Origin: an uncultured Bacteroidales bacterium
GTDB lineage: Bacteria; Bacteroidota; Bacteroidia; Bacteroidales; Paludibacteraceae
Assembly: GCA_946406195.1 (NCBI GenBank)
Contig: CAMJJT010000021.1
Span: forward strand, 1-37,936
Direction of reading: 5' to 3'
DNA: 37,936 bases
Positions 6,937 through 14,163 of this stretch are shown here, one piece after another (position 1 is the first letter of the stretch; each line of letters begins with the position of its first letter). The notes under the pieces were generated by a model. It did not search any database. It worked only from the letters and a program-made list of their open reading frames with translations, and had not been told where the DNA came from. Made by a program: the position numbers and the translations under genes.

Positions 6937-7468
6937 TAAATCACAAATCACAAATCACAAATCGTCGGTCAAATTGTTTTTGACCGACGTAGATGGTTGC
7001 CTCACGGATGGCGGCATGTATTACTCCGCCGAAGGCGAAACCCTCAAGCGTTTCTGTGTCTATGATGGCATGGGCATGGTGCGTCTCCAGCAGGCAGGTA
7101 TCCCTTGCGGCATCCTCACCTCCGAGAACTCACCCATCGTCAAAGCCCGTGCGGAGAAACTCCAACTTCGTTACCTCTACCTCGGTGTCGGCTCGAGAGT
7201 TAATCCCAAATGCTTGACCAAACTGCAAGCCGCGCAGGAGATCTGCAACCAACTCGGCATCACCCTTGCCGAGGTATGCTATATAGGCGATGACATCAAC
7301 GATCTCGACCTGCTCTCTGCGGTCGGTTTCCCTTGTTGTCCGCCGAACGCACGACCCGAGATCAAAGCCATCAAAGGAATACGAATACTGAATACCCCCG
7401 GAGGACAAGGAGTCATCCGCGAACTCTGCGATGAGATCCTCCAAAGTCTAACGACCATCGACCAATGA
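6926..7468 (+). CDS. HAD-family phosphatase, KdsC-like
   Basis: I chose ATG 6926 (180 residues), close to the usual KdsC length of 170-190; ATG 6914 is an alternative. The nucleophile motif DVDGCLTDG and the late acidic motif GDDINDLDLL define a C0-type HAD phosphatase. KdsC removes phosphate from Kdo-8-phosphate in lipopolysaccharide synthesis, and a kdsD gene lies further along (9319), which supports that role. The same fold also occurs in other sugar phosphatases, so the substrate is inferred. The N-terminus is encoded by a tandem array (6938-6964) giving TNNKSQITNHKS, an addition not expected in the family. Confidence 0.85.
   Translation: MTNNKSQITNHKSSVKLFLTDVDGCLTDGGMYYSAEGETLKRFCVYDGMGMVRLQQAGIPCGILTSENSPIVKARAEKLQLRYLYLGVGSRVNPKCLTKLQAAQEICNQLGITLAEVCYIGDDINDLDLLSAVGFPCCPPNARPEIKAIKGIRILNTPGGQGVIRELCDEILQSLTTIDQ
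6938..6964. repeat. 7-bp tandem array (AAATCAC) in the KdsC-like N-terminus
   Basis: There are three full copies of AAATCAC plus a partial copy. The array spans the thiL/kdsC junction region and is translated as part of the KdsC-like leader. Confidence 0.9.
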
Positions 7469-7481
7469 CTAATGACTAACG
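7448..7481. repeat. 7-bp degenerate tandem array at the kdsC/ispD junction
   Basis: Units such as TAACGAC, CATCGAC, CAATGAC and TAATGAC repeat with a 7-bp period. The array includes the stop codon of the KdsC-like gene (7466-7468) and the ATG of the next gene (7472). Confidence 0.9.
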
Positions 7482-8158
7482 TAGCCATCATATTAGCCGG
7501 AGGAATCGGCGCGCGAGTAGGGGGGAAGACCCCGAAGCAGTTACTTCCTTTGGAAGACGGACGCTCCATCCTCGAACACTCCATCGATGCATTCGAGTCA
7601 TCGCCGTGCATCGACGAGATAGCCATCGTCATGCACCCCGATTGGATGGAAGAAGCACGTCGTCTCTGCGAGCGTAACACATGGCGCAAAGTAACCACCA
7701 TCATCCCCGGAGGCAACGAACGCTGGGAATCCTCTTGGCACGCCATCTTAGCATATATGACCGACCAACGACCATCGACCATCGGCCAACGACCAAACCT
7801 CTGGTTTCACGATGCCGCACGACCTTTCGTCTCCCAACGTATCTTGGCGGACATAGCGGCTGCCCTCGAGACGCACGAAGCCGTCACGGTCGCTATCCCG
7901 GTTACCGATACCTTGTATCGGACAGAAGACGGCATAGTGCGCGAAATACCCAACAGAAAAGAGTTTATGCGCGCGCAGACACCGCAGGCTTTCCGCCTCT
8001 CGCTCATCTCCGACGCTTATATGAAAGCCCTCGCGGAAGATGAAGTCATCGCCACCGACGATGCCGGTATAGTGCGCAAATACGAACCCAGACACCCCAT
8101 CTTCATCGTGCAGGGAGATGAACAAAACCGCAAAATAACATACCGCGAAGACTTATGA
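7472..8158 (+). CDS. ispD: IspD/TarI-family cytidylyltransferase
   Basis: The 228-residue protein has the IspD/TarI nucleotide-binding start ILAGGIGARVGGKTPKQ, FHDAARPF, and a conserved RAQTPQAFR segment. IspD joins CTP to methylerythritol phosphate in isoprenoid synthesis; TarI does the same with ribitol phosphate. The domain alone does not separate the two. A second family member is fused to a reductase at 11467, so this one is more likely the housekeeping IspD, but its place between a KdsC-like phosphatase and glycosyltransferases leaves the sugar-nucleotide role open. Residues about 96-108 (TDQRPSTIGQRPN) come from an in-frame tandem array and are foreign to the fold. It overlaps the next gene by 4 nt (ATGA). 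Confidence 0.75.
   Translation: MTNVAIILAGGIGARVGGKTPKQLLPLEDGRSILEHSIDAFESSPCIDEIAIVMHPDWMEEARRLCERNTWRKVTTIIPGGNERWESSWHAILAYMTDQRPSTIGQRPNLWFHDAARPFVSQRILADIAAALETHEAVTVAIPVTDTLYRTEDGIVREIPNRKEFMRAQTPQAFRLSLISDAYMKALAEDEVIATDDAGIVRKYEPRHPIFIVQGDEQNRKITYREDL
7759..7795. repeat. 7-bp tandem array inside the ispD-like gene
   Basis: About five degenerate units (GACCGAC, CAACGAC, CATCGAC, CATCGGC, CAACGAC) are read in frame, inserting about 12 residues in a loop before the conserved FHDAARPF segment. Confidence 0.9.
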
Positions 8159-9312
8159 AAATCATCCTTTTAGGCACTACATACCCTTACCGCGGAGGGC
8201 TCGCTACTTTCAACGAACGCCTCGCCAGACAGTTTCTCGCGGAGGGACATGAGGTCGAACTATGGACTTTCACGCTCCAATACCCATCCTTCCTCTTCCC
8301 TGGAAAAACGCAGTATTCGTCGGAGCAGGCACCTTCGGATCTCACCATCCGTCGGGTCCTCAATTCCTGCAATCCGTTCAACTGGCTTCGTGTCGGACAC
8401 GCGCTACGTAAAGCCGCTCCGGACCTGCTCATCTGCTGTTATTGGATGGCGTTCTTCGCACCTGCTTTTGGACTCATCTCACGCATCGCGCGCCGAAACG
8501 GCAAGACGAAAGCGATCGCGCTTGTTCATAACATGATTCCGCATGAGCCTTCGCTCCTCGATCGTCTCTTCGCACCTTATTTCGTCAAATCCCAAGACGG
8601 CTTCGTCGCCCTCTCGGAGAGCGTAAAAGAGGATATTGAGAAAATTGAATCCTCAAATCTCAAATCTCAAATCTCAAATACGCCAAAGGCGTTCTCCCCT
8701 CATCCCATCTACGACCACTACGGCGAGCGGATGACCAAAGACGAAGCCTGTGCAGCCCTCAATATACCGTCTAATAAAGAGTATATGCTTTTCTTCGGGC
8801 TGGTTCGTGCCTACAAGGGATTAGACCTGCTCTTAGACGCTTTCGGTCTTATCAAGGACCAACTCCCTTCGCTCCAACTCATCATCGCCGGTGAGTTCTA
8901 CGAAGACGAAGAGAAATACCGTGCGCAGATAGCGGCAAACGGGCTTTCCGAGCGAGTGATCCTTCGCAATGAGTTCATCCCCGATGCGGATCTCCGTAAG
9001 TATTTCGGAGCCGCGGACCTCATCGTGCAGCCTTACAAAACCGCTACGCAATCCGGTGTGACGCAGGTCGCCTTCCATTTTGAGAAACCGATGTTGGTAA
9101 CGAATGTCGGCGGTTTGGGAGAGATTGTGCATGACCATCAAATGGGCTATGCCTGCGAACCCACGCCCGAAGCGATCGCAGCCGACCTGAAGGATTATTT
9201 TGAGTCGAATAGACAGAAAGCCTATACGGCTTATCTGCAAAAAGAGAAAACCAAATACGCGTGGTCCAACATGACCAAAGCGTTTCTGGAGATAGATAGT
9301 TTAAATAGTTAA
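8155..9312 (+). CDS. Glycosyltransferase family 4 protein
   Basis: The 385-residue enzyme has the GT-B layout: an N-terminal acceptor domain beginning TTYPYRGGLATFNERLA, and a C-terminal nucleotide-sugar domain with FFGLVRAYKGLDLLLDAF and a VTNVGGLGEIV segment. The usual E-x7-E pair is replaced by a QSGVTQVAFHFEKP version, which also occurs in some GT4 members. It probably adds a sugar to a lipid-linked or lipopolysaccharide core acceptor on the cytoplasmic face; donor and acceptor are unknown. Residues about 166-175 (NLKSQISN region) derive from a tandem array in the interdomain linker. The start codon overlaps the previous stop codon. Confidence 0.85.
   Translation: MKIILLGTTYPYRGGLATFNERLARQFLAEGHEVELWTFTLQYPSFLFPGKTQYSSEQAPSDLTIRRVLNSCNPFNWLRVGHALRKAAPDLLICCYWMAFFAPAFGLISRIARRNGKTKAIALVHNMIPHEPSLLDRLFAPYFVKSQDGFVALSESVKEDIEKIESSNLKSQISNTPKAFSPHPIYDHYGERMTKDEACAALNIPSNKEYMLFFGLVRAYKGLDLLLDAFGLIKDQLPSLQLIIAGEFYEDEEKYRAQIAANGLSERVILRNEFIPDADLRKYFGAADLIVQPYKTATQSGVTQVAFHFEKPMLVTNVGGLGEIVHDHQMGYACEPTPEAIAADLKDYFESNRQKAYTAYLQKEKTKYAWSNMTKAFLEIDSLNS
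8652..8679. repeat. 7-bp tandem array (CTCAAAT x4) inside the GT4 gene
   Basis: Four exact CTCAAAT copies encode an added hydrophilic stretch in the linker between the two GT-B domains. Confidence 0.95.
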
Positions 9313-9318
9313 TTACGA

Positions 9319-10329
9319 ATGAAAGACGATCAAGCAATCATACAACGCGCCGCGGAGTGTTTGGAAAGCGAGGCGCAAGCCATCAAAACACTTATTCCTC
9401 GTTTGGGAGAAGCGTTTGTATGTGCGGTGGAACTCATCCGCGAATGCAAAGGAAAAGTGGTGGTAACCGGTGTCGGCAAGTCCGGACACATCGGTTCGAA
9501 GATAGCCGCTACCCTTGCCTCTACCGGCACGCCGGCATTCTTCCTCAACCCGCTCGATGCCTACCATGGAGACCTTGGTATGCTGGGCTCGGAGGACCTC
9601 GTACTCGCCATCTCTTATTCCGGTGCGACCGAAGAACTACTGCGTTTCTTGCCGATTATTCAGGCAAAACAGATTCGTATCATCGGTATGTCTTCGTCCG
9701 ACGATTCGCTCTTGGCGCGATTCTCGGATGTGCATCTGAATATAGCCGTAGAGCGTGAAGCCGATCCGCTCAACCTCATCCCTACCGCCTCTACTACCGC
9801 GACCCTCGCGCTTGGCGATGCACTCGCTTGTGCACTTATCGAGGCGTCCCATTTCCAGCGTTCCGACTTCGCCATGCTTCATCCGGGCGGTGACCTCGGA
9901 CGCAAACTCTTAGCAAAAGTCGAGGATGTTATGTTCACCGAGAACCTGCCGTTCCTCACACCTTCCATGCCGATGTCCGAAGCGATCGAGATAGTGACCA
10001 AAGGCACGTTGGGAATAGGAATAGTGGTGGAGAACCCCTCTCCGGCTCTCCCCTCAAGGGAGAGGGAAAAGAGTTTGGCAGGAATAATCACGGACGGCGA
10101 CATTCGTCGCGCGATGCAGCGTCTGGGCGCAGACTTTTTCGCTACTCCTGTCTCCGCGATCATGTCCACTAACCCCAAAACCATCCACAAGGACGCGAAG
10201 ATCGTCGATGCCGGTGAGGCGATGAATCACTACTCGATCCACTCGCTCATCGTCCTTGATAACAACAATCATGTTGTCGGCATCATCGATTCCTTCTCCT
10301 GCCTCCCCGGCACGAGGTTTTACCATTAA
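9319..10329 (+). CDS. kdsD: Arabinose-5-phosphate isomerase (KpsF/GutQ/KdsD family)
   Basis: The 336-residue enzyme interconverts ribulose-5-phosphate and arabinose-5-phosphate, the first committed step to Kdo. It has an N-terminal SIS sugar-isomerase domain (VTGVGKSGHIGSKIAATLAS, then LDAYHGDLGML) and two C-terminal CBS domains. Two oddities are seen. An insertion at about residues 238-252 (PSPALPSREREK) interrupts the first CBS domain just before the conserved ITDGDIRRAMQ and is encoded by a palindromic GC-rich element. The last 13 residues (DSFSCLPGTRFYH) do not resemble the expected HLHDLL-type ending, right where the RhuM gene begins 12 nt later. The catalytic domain is intact. Confidence 0.92.
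   Translation: MKDDQAIIQRAAECLESEAQAIKTLIPRLGEAFVCAVELIRECKGKVVVTGVGKSGHIGSKIAATLASTGTPAFFLNPLDAYHGDLGMLGSEDLVLAISYSGATEELLRFLPIIQAKQIRIIGMSSSDDSLLARFSDVHLNIAVEREADPLNLIPTASTTATLALGDALACALIEASHFQRSDFAMLHPGGDLGRKLLAKVEDVMFTENLPFLTPSMPMSEAIEIVTKGTLGIGIVVENPSPALPSREREKSLAGIITDGDIRRAMQRLGADFFATPVSAIMSTNPKTIHKDAKIVDAGEAMNHYSIHSLIVLDNNNHVVGIIDSFSCLPGTRFYH
10034..10066. repeat. Palindromic GC-rich element inserted in kdsD
   Basis: CTCTCCC (10046-10052) pairs with GGGAGAG (10058-10064) around a 5-nt loop, preceded by CCCCTCTCCGG. It is read in frame as PSPALPSRERE inside a conserved CBS domain, so it looks like a REP-type sequence that landed in a coding region. Confidence 0.75.
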
Positions 10330-10341
10330 GACGCAAGGTAC

Positions 10342-11373
10342 ATGACCAAACAACTACAGATACATAACTCGACAGCGGAGTTCTTGATCTTCCAAGCCGA
10401 AGATAAGGCGGAGGGTATTCAAGTCTTCTATCAAGATGAAAACATCTGGGCAACCCAAGAGGTGATTGCTACCCTTTTTGACAAGGGCCGCTCCACCATC
10501 ACCGAGCATCTGAGGAACATTTATCAGACAGGTGAGTTAGATGAAATGACCACATGTCGGAAATTCCGACACATGGGGTCCACAGGACAAGAATATGAGA
10601 CAAAATACTACAACCTCGATGCGATCATCTCGGTCGGATACCGCGTAAATTCGGTTCGTGCGACACAATTCCGCCGTTGGGCGACCAGTGTATTGAAGCA
10701 GTTTGCACTACGGGGTTATGTGTTGGATAGAAAGCGCATGGAGAACGGAGCGTTTCTGAGCGAAGATTATTTCGAGCACTTATTAGCCGAGATACATGAG
10801 ATTCGACTTTCAGAACGCCGATTCTACCAGAAGTTGACGGATATCTATGCTACCAGTATGGATTATGACAAGGATTCGCCGATGACGCGGCATTTCTTCC
10901 GGATGATACAAAATAAGATGCACTATGCGGTACATCAGCACACGGCGGCAGAGTTAATCATGGAGCGAGCCAACGCAGAGAAGGAACACATGGGGTTGAC
11001 GACATGGGAGAATGCGCCCAATGGTAAGATTGTAAAGACGGATGTGAGTATCGCGAAAAACTATTTGAAACAGAACGAGTTAGAGGATATGGGAAATATT
11101 GTTTCAGCTGTGTTGGATCTTGCGGAGTCGCGTGCGAAACGACATATCCCGATGACGATGGAAGATTGGTCCAAGCGTATTGATGCCTATTTGAATAGTG
11201 ACGAACGCCCGTTATTGCAAGATGCAGGGAGCGTGAGCCATGAGCAAGCACAAGCATTTGCCGAAACCGAGTTTGAAAAATATCGAGTCATTCAAGACCG
11301 ATTGTTTGAGTCCGATTTTGACCGATTTGTGTTGCCGACTTTGCCGTTTGAAGCAGAGAATGAACAGGAGTGA
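10342..11373 (+). CDS. RhuM-family protein
   Basis: The 343-residue protein matches the virulence-associated RhuM family: an N-terminal segment with DENIWATQEVIATLFDKGRSTITEHL (helix-turn-helix-like, residues about 33-58), then YYNLDAIISVGYRVNS, RATQFRRWAT, and a long helical C-terminal part. RhuM proteins are found on genomic islands and near restriction or toxin loci in many bacteria; their molecular role is not settled, though DNA binding is likely. It stands alone between kdsD and the ribitol genes and is unrelated to sugar synthesis, so it is probably inserted. The end of kdsD looks altered at this junction, and base composition changes downstream. Confidence 0.88.
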   Translation: MTKQLQIHNSTAEFLIFQAEDKAEGIQVFYQDENIWATQEVIATLFDKGRSTITEHLRNIYQTGELDEMTTCRKFRHMGSTGQEYETKYYNLDAIISVGYRVNSVRATQFRRWATSVLKQFALRGYVLDRKRMENGAFLSEDYFEHLLAEIHEIRLSERRFYQKLTDIYATSMDYDKDSPMTRHFFRMIQNKMHYAVHQHTAAELIMERANAEKEHMGLTTWENAPNGKIVKTDVSIAKNYLKQNELEDMGNIVSAVLDLAESRAKRHIPMTMEDWSKRIDAYLNSDERPLLQDAGSVSHEQAQAFAETEFEKYRVIQDRLFESDFDRFVLPTLPFEAENEQE

Positions 11374-11466
11374 AATGGTCATGCAAATTTATCAATAACG
11401 CACACAAAGTGCAATGGTGCAAAAACTGCAAAGCAAATTTTTAGAAAGAAGATAATTCAAAGAGAT

Positions 11467-12840
11467 ATGAGTAAAAATATTGCAGTCATATTAGCCGGTG
11501 GTAGCGGGTCGCGTTTTGGACGTGACTTGCCGAAACAGTTTCTGAAAGTAGCAGGCAAAAAAGTGATTGAGCACACAATTGATGTGTTTGAACATAATGA
11601 GTTGATAGATGAGATAGCGGTTGTTACTCGTCCTGAATTTATATCAGACATAGAGCAAATGGTTGTAAATAACCATTATGCGAAAGTTCGTAAAATATTG
11701 CAGGGCGGTAAAGAAAGGTATCATTCGAGTCTTTCTGCGATAAACGCCTATACGAGTGACGATGACAATCTGATTTTTCACGATGCTGTCCGTCCGTTGG
11801 TGAACGACCGTATTATCAATGACTGTATAGAAGCATTGAAGCATTATGATGCGGTAGATGTGGCAATTCCCGTAGCCGACACGATTATTCAGGTGGATGA
11901 AAAAGATTGTATTAATTCCATTCCAATTCGTTCATTGTTGCGTAGCGGACAGACACCGCAATGTTTCAAACGAGGTATCATTGACAAAGCATATAAGACA
12001 GCCCTTCAAGACCCTCAATTTGTAACCACAGATGACTGTGGCGTCGTCCGTAAATATTTGCCGGATGTACCTGTCTTTGTTGTTAAGGGTGAGGTTTTCA
12101 ATATGAAGATTACCTATAAAGAAGATTTGTTCCTTGTTGATAAATTGTTTCAATTAAAGAGCCAAGAGGGTAGTCAAGAAGCATTGACAGAAAAGACGAA
12201 AAAGCAGTTACAAGGCAAAGTGCTGGTTGTTTTCGGCGGCAGTTACGGTATTGGAGCAGATGTGGCTCGTTTAGCGAAGGAATGCGGAGCAAAAGTATAT
12301 TCATTCAGCCGTTCCTTGAATGGTGTGGATATAAGCAAAATGGAACAAGTGGAGAAGGCTTTGTGTGAGGTAGCGGAGAAAGAGGGAAAGATTGATTATG
12401 TGGTGAATACAGCGGGTATATTGGTTAAAGAGGCACTTTCTGCGATGGAGTACGAGCGTATTCAGCAATCGGTGAATGTGAATATGTTGGGTATCATCAA
12501 TGTGGCGAAAGCGTCTTATCCCTATTTGGCGCAAACGAAAGGTTCGCTTTTGGCTTATACGAGCAGCAGTTATACGCGTGGAAGAATGATGTACAGTATT
12601 TACTCCGCAACTAAAGCAGCAGTAGTCAATCTAGTACAAGCGTTAGCAGAAGAATGGTCTAACGATCATATACGCGTCAATTGTATCAATCCGGAGCGAA
12701 CCAAAACGCCAATGCGCGTTTCTAATTTCGGTAATGAACCCGAGGAAACCTTGCTCAAAGCAGAGGTTGTGGCTATCGCTTCGTTGAATACTTTGGTTTC
12801 TAATTTTACAGGAGAAGTAATTGATGTCAAGCGTCATTGA
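11467..12840 (+). CDS. Bifunctional ribitol-5-phosphate cytidylyltransferase / ribulose-5-phosphate reductase (Bcs1/TarIJ type)
   Basis: The 457-residue protein is a fusion. Residues 1-225 form an IspD/TarI cytidylyltransferase (ILAGGSGSRFGRDLPKQF, FHDAVRPL, SGQTPQCF). Residues about 248-457 form a short-chain dehydrogenase with FGGSYGIG and catalytic Tyr379 and Lys383 (YSATK). This arrangement is that of Haemophilus influenzae Bcs1, which reduces ribulose-5-phosphate to ribitol-5-phosphate and activates it as CDP-ribitol. A polyol-phosphate transferase gene overlaps its 3' end, which fits. The gene is clearly more AT-rich than kdsD or thiL, suggesting transfer. A different sugar alcohol cannot be excluded. 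Confidence 0.88.
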   Translation: MSKNIAVILAGGSGSRFGRDLPKQFLKVAGKKVIEHTIDVFEHNELIDEIAVVTRPEFISDIEQMVVNNHYAKVRKILQGGKERYHSSLSAINAYTSDDDNLIFHDAVRPLVNDRIINDCIEALKHYDAVDVAIPVADTIIQVDEKDCINSIPIRSLLRSGQTPQCFKRGIIDKAYKTALQDPQFVTTDDCGVVRKYLPDVPVFVVKGEVFNMKITYKEDLFLVDKLFQLKSQEGSQEALTEKTKKQLQGKVLVVFGGSYGIGADVARLAKECGAKVYSFSRSLNGVDISKMEQVEKALCEVAEKEGKIDYVVNTAGILVKEALSAMEYERIQQSVNVNMLGIINVAKASYPYLAQTKGSLLAYTSSSYTRGRMMYSIYSATKAAVVNLVQALAEEWSNDHIRVNCINPERTKTPMRVSNFGNEPEETLLKAEVVAIASLNTLVSNFTGEVIDVKRH

Positions 12841-14155
12841 GAAAATAAAACAGTTTGTAGGTGTTTCTTTTTGGGACAGCTTGTATAAGACATTCACTTT
12901 TCGCGATTTCTTTATTGCTACTTTCCCTGCTTGTATGAACCGCAGGATAGCAAAAGTAAGAAAAGCACAGACGAAGAAATTAGCAGAGTTGAAGCAACAA
13001 AAAAGTTGCCGTGTGCTATTCTTTTTGCAAACGCCTTCCGTGTGGAAATACGATGCCTTGTATCAGAAATTGGCAGAGTCGGAGTACTTTGAGCCAATTG
13101 TGGTTATTTCCCCGTATAATGTGCATCTTATATATGATAAAGAGGAGTGTTTTCGTGTGATGCGTCAGACGGAAGATTTTGCGCGTGAGAGAGGGTATAA
13201 CTATGTTTCTGCATATAATTGGGATACTCATAAATGGAAGAATATAAAGAAAATCTATTCGCCTGATATTGTTTTCTTTACCAAACCATACAAAGATACA
13301 CTTCCGCAATACCATATTTATAATTTTGAGGAAGCTTTGACACTATACCTGCCATATGGCATCAATTGTATCAATTTGTTCCACAATACGTATGGTCTGT
13401 CTTTCCAGGCTTTGCTTTGGAAGTTTCTGGTAGAGACGGAGTTTCAGAAGCATTATGCGGAGATTTATGAGAAGAGCCACGGGGATAATGTGGAGATAGT
13501 GGGTGCTCTGGCGGAAGAGAAACTGATGCAGAAAGAGTATGTGGCAAAAGATGTCTGGAAAAAGCAGGAAAAGAAAAAGAAACGGATAATATGGGCGCCG
13601 CATCACACGGTGGATTATTTGTTTAATTTCTCTAATTTCCTCAATTATTGCGAGGATATGCTGCGGCTTGCAGAGAAATACCATGACGAGGTGCAATTTG
13701 CGTTCAAACCTCATCCGGTATTGAAATTCAAGCTGATTAATATCTGGGGATTAGAGAAGACAGAGGCGTATTATCGGAGATGGGAAGAACTGGGAAACGG
13801 CCAGATAGAGCAGGGCGACTATATCGACCTTTTCAAGACCTCGGACGCGATGATACATGATTGTGGTTCGTTCACGGTAGAGTATCTCTACGCGCAAAAA
13901 CCGGTACTATTCCAGATACGGGATGAGAAAGTGAAAGAGGAGTTTAATACATTCGGGCAGATGTGCCTGGACAAACACTATTTGGCATATTCGATTGAAG
14001 AGACGGAGAAGTTTATCCGCGAGGTAGTAATCGAAGGGAAGGACCCGAAGAAAGCTGAACGGGAACAATTCTACAAGCAATACCTCTATCCGAAAGACGG
14101 TGTGATGCCTTCAGATAAGATATTTGAGATTTTGAAAACAGCAATAGGAAAATAA
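12824..14155 (+). CDS. CDP-glycerol/CDP-ribitol polyol-phosphate transferase (TagF/TarF family)
   Basis: I chose ATG 12824 (443 residues) over TTG 12821. AGGAG at 12810-12814 lies a suitable distance upstream. The protein belongs to the CDP-glycerol glycerophosphotransferase family, with APHHTVDY, FKPHPVL and SDAMIHDCGSFTVEYLYAQK motifs that form the nucleotide-binding and catalytic site. Such enzymes transfer polyol phosphate from CDP-polyol to a growing glycan at the cytoplasmic membrane; an N-terminal amphipathic segment fits membrane association. Given the neighbouring Bcs1-type gene, ribitol phosphate is the likely unit. It overlaps that gene by 17 nt, so the two are co-translated. Teichoic-acid-type chemistry is less usual in a Gram-negative organism but occurs in capsules and O-antigens. 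Confidence 0.88.
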   Translation: MSSVIEKIKQFVGVSFWDSLYKTFTFRDFFIATFPACMNRRIAKVRKAQTKKLAELKQQKSCRVLFFLQTPSVWKYDALYQKLAESEYFEPIVVISPYNVHLIYDKEECFRVMRQTEDFARERGYNYVSAYNWDTHKWKNIKKIYSPDIVFFTKPYKDTLPQYHIYNFEEALTLYLPYGINCINLFHNTYGLSFQALLWKFLVETEFQKHYAEIYEKSHGDNVEIVGALAEEKLMQKEYVAKDVWKKQEKKKKRIIWAPHHTVDYLFNFSNFLNYCEDMLRLAEKYHDEVQFAFKPHPVLKFKLINIWGLEKTEAYYRRWEELGNGQIEQGDYIDLFKTSDAMIHDCGSFTVEYLYAQKPVLFQIRDEKVKEEFNTFGQMCLDKHYLAYSIEETEKFIREVVIEGKDPKKAEREQFYKQYLYPKDGVMPSDKIFEILKTAIGK

Positions 14156-14163
14156 GATAATCT

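Noticed and set aside
12821..12823. TTG start for the polyol-phosphate transferase
   Set aside because: ATG follows directly at 12824 with a good AGGAG upstream.
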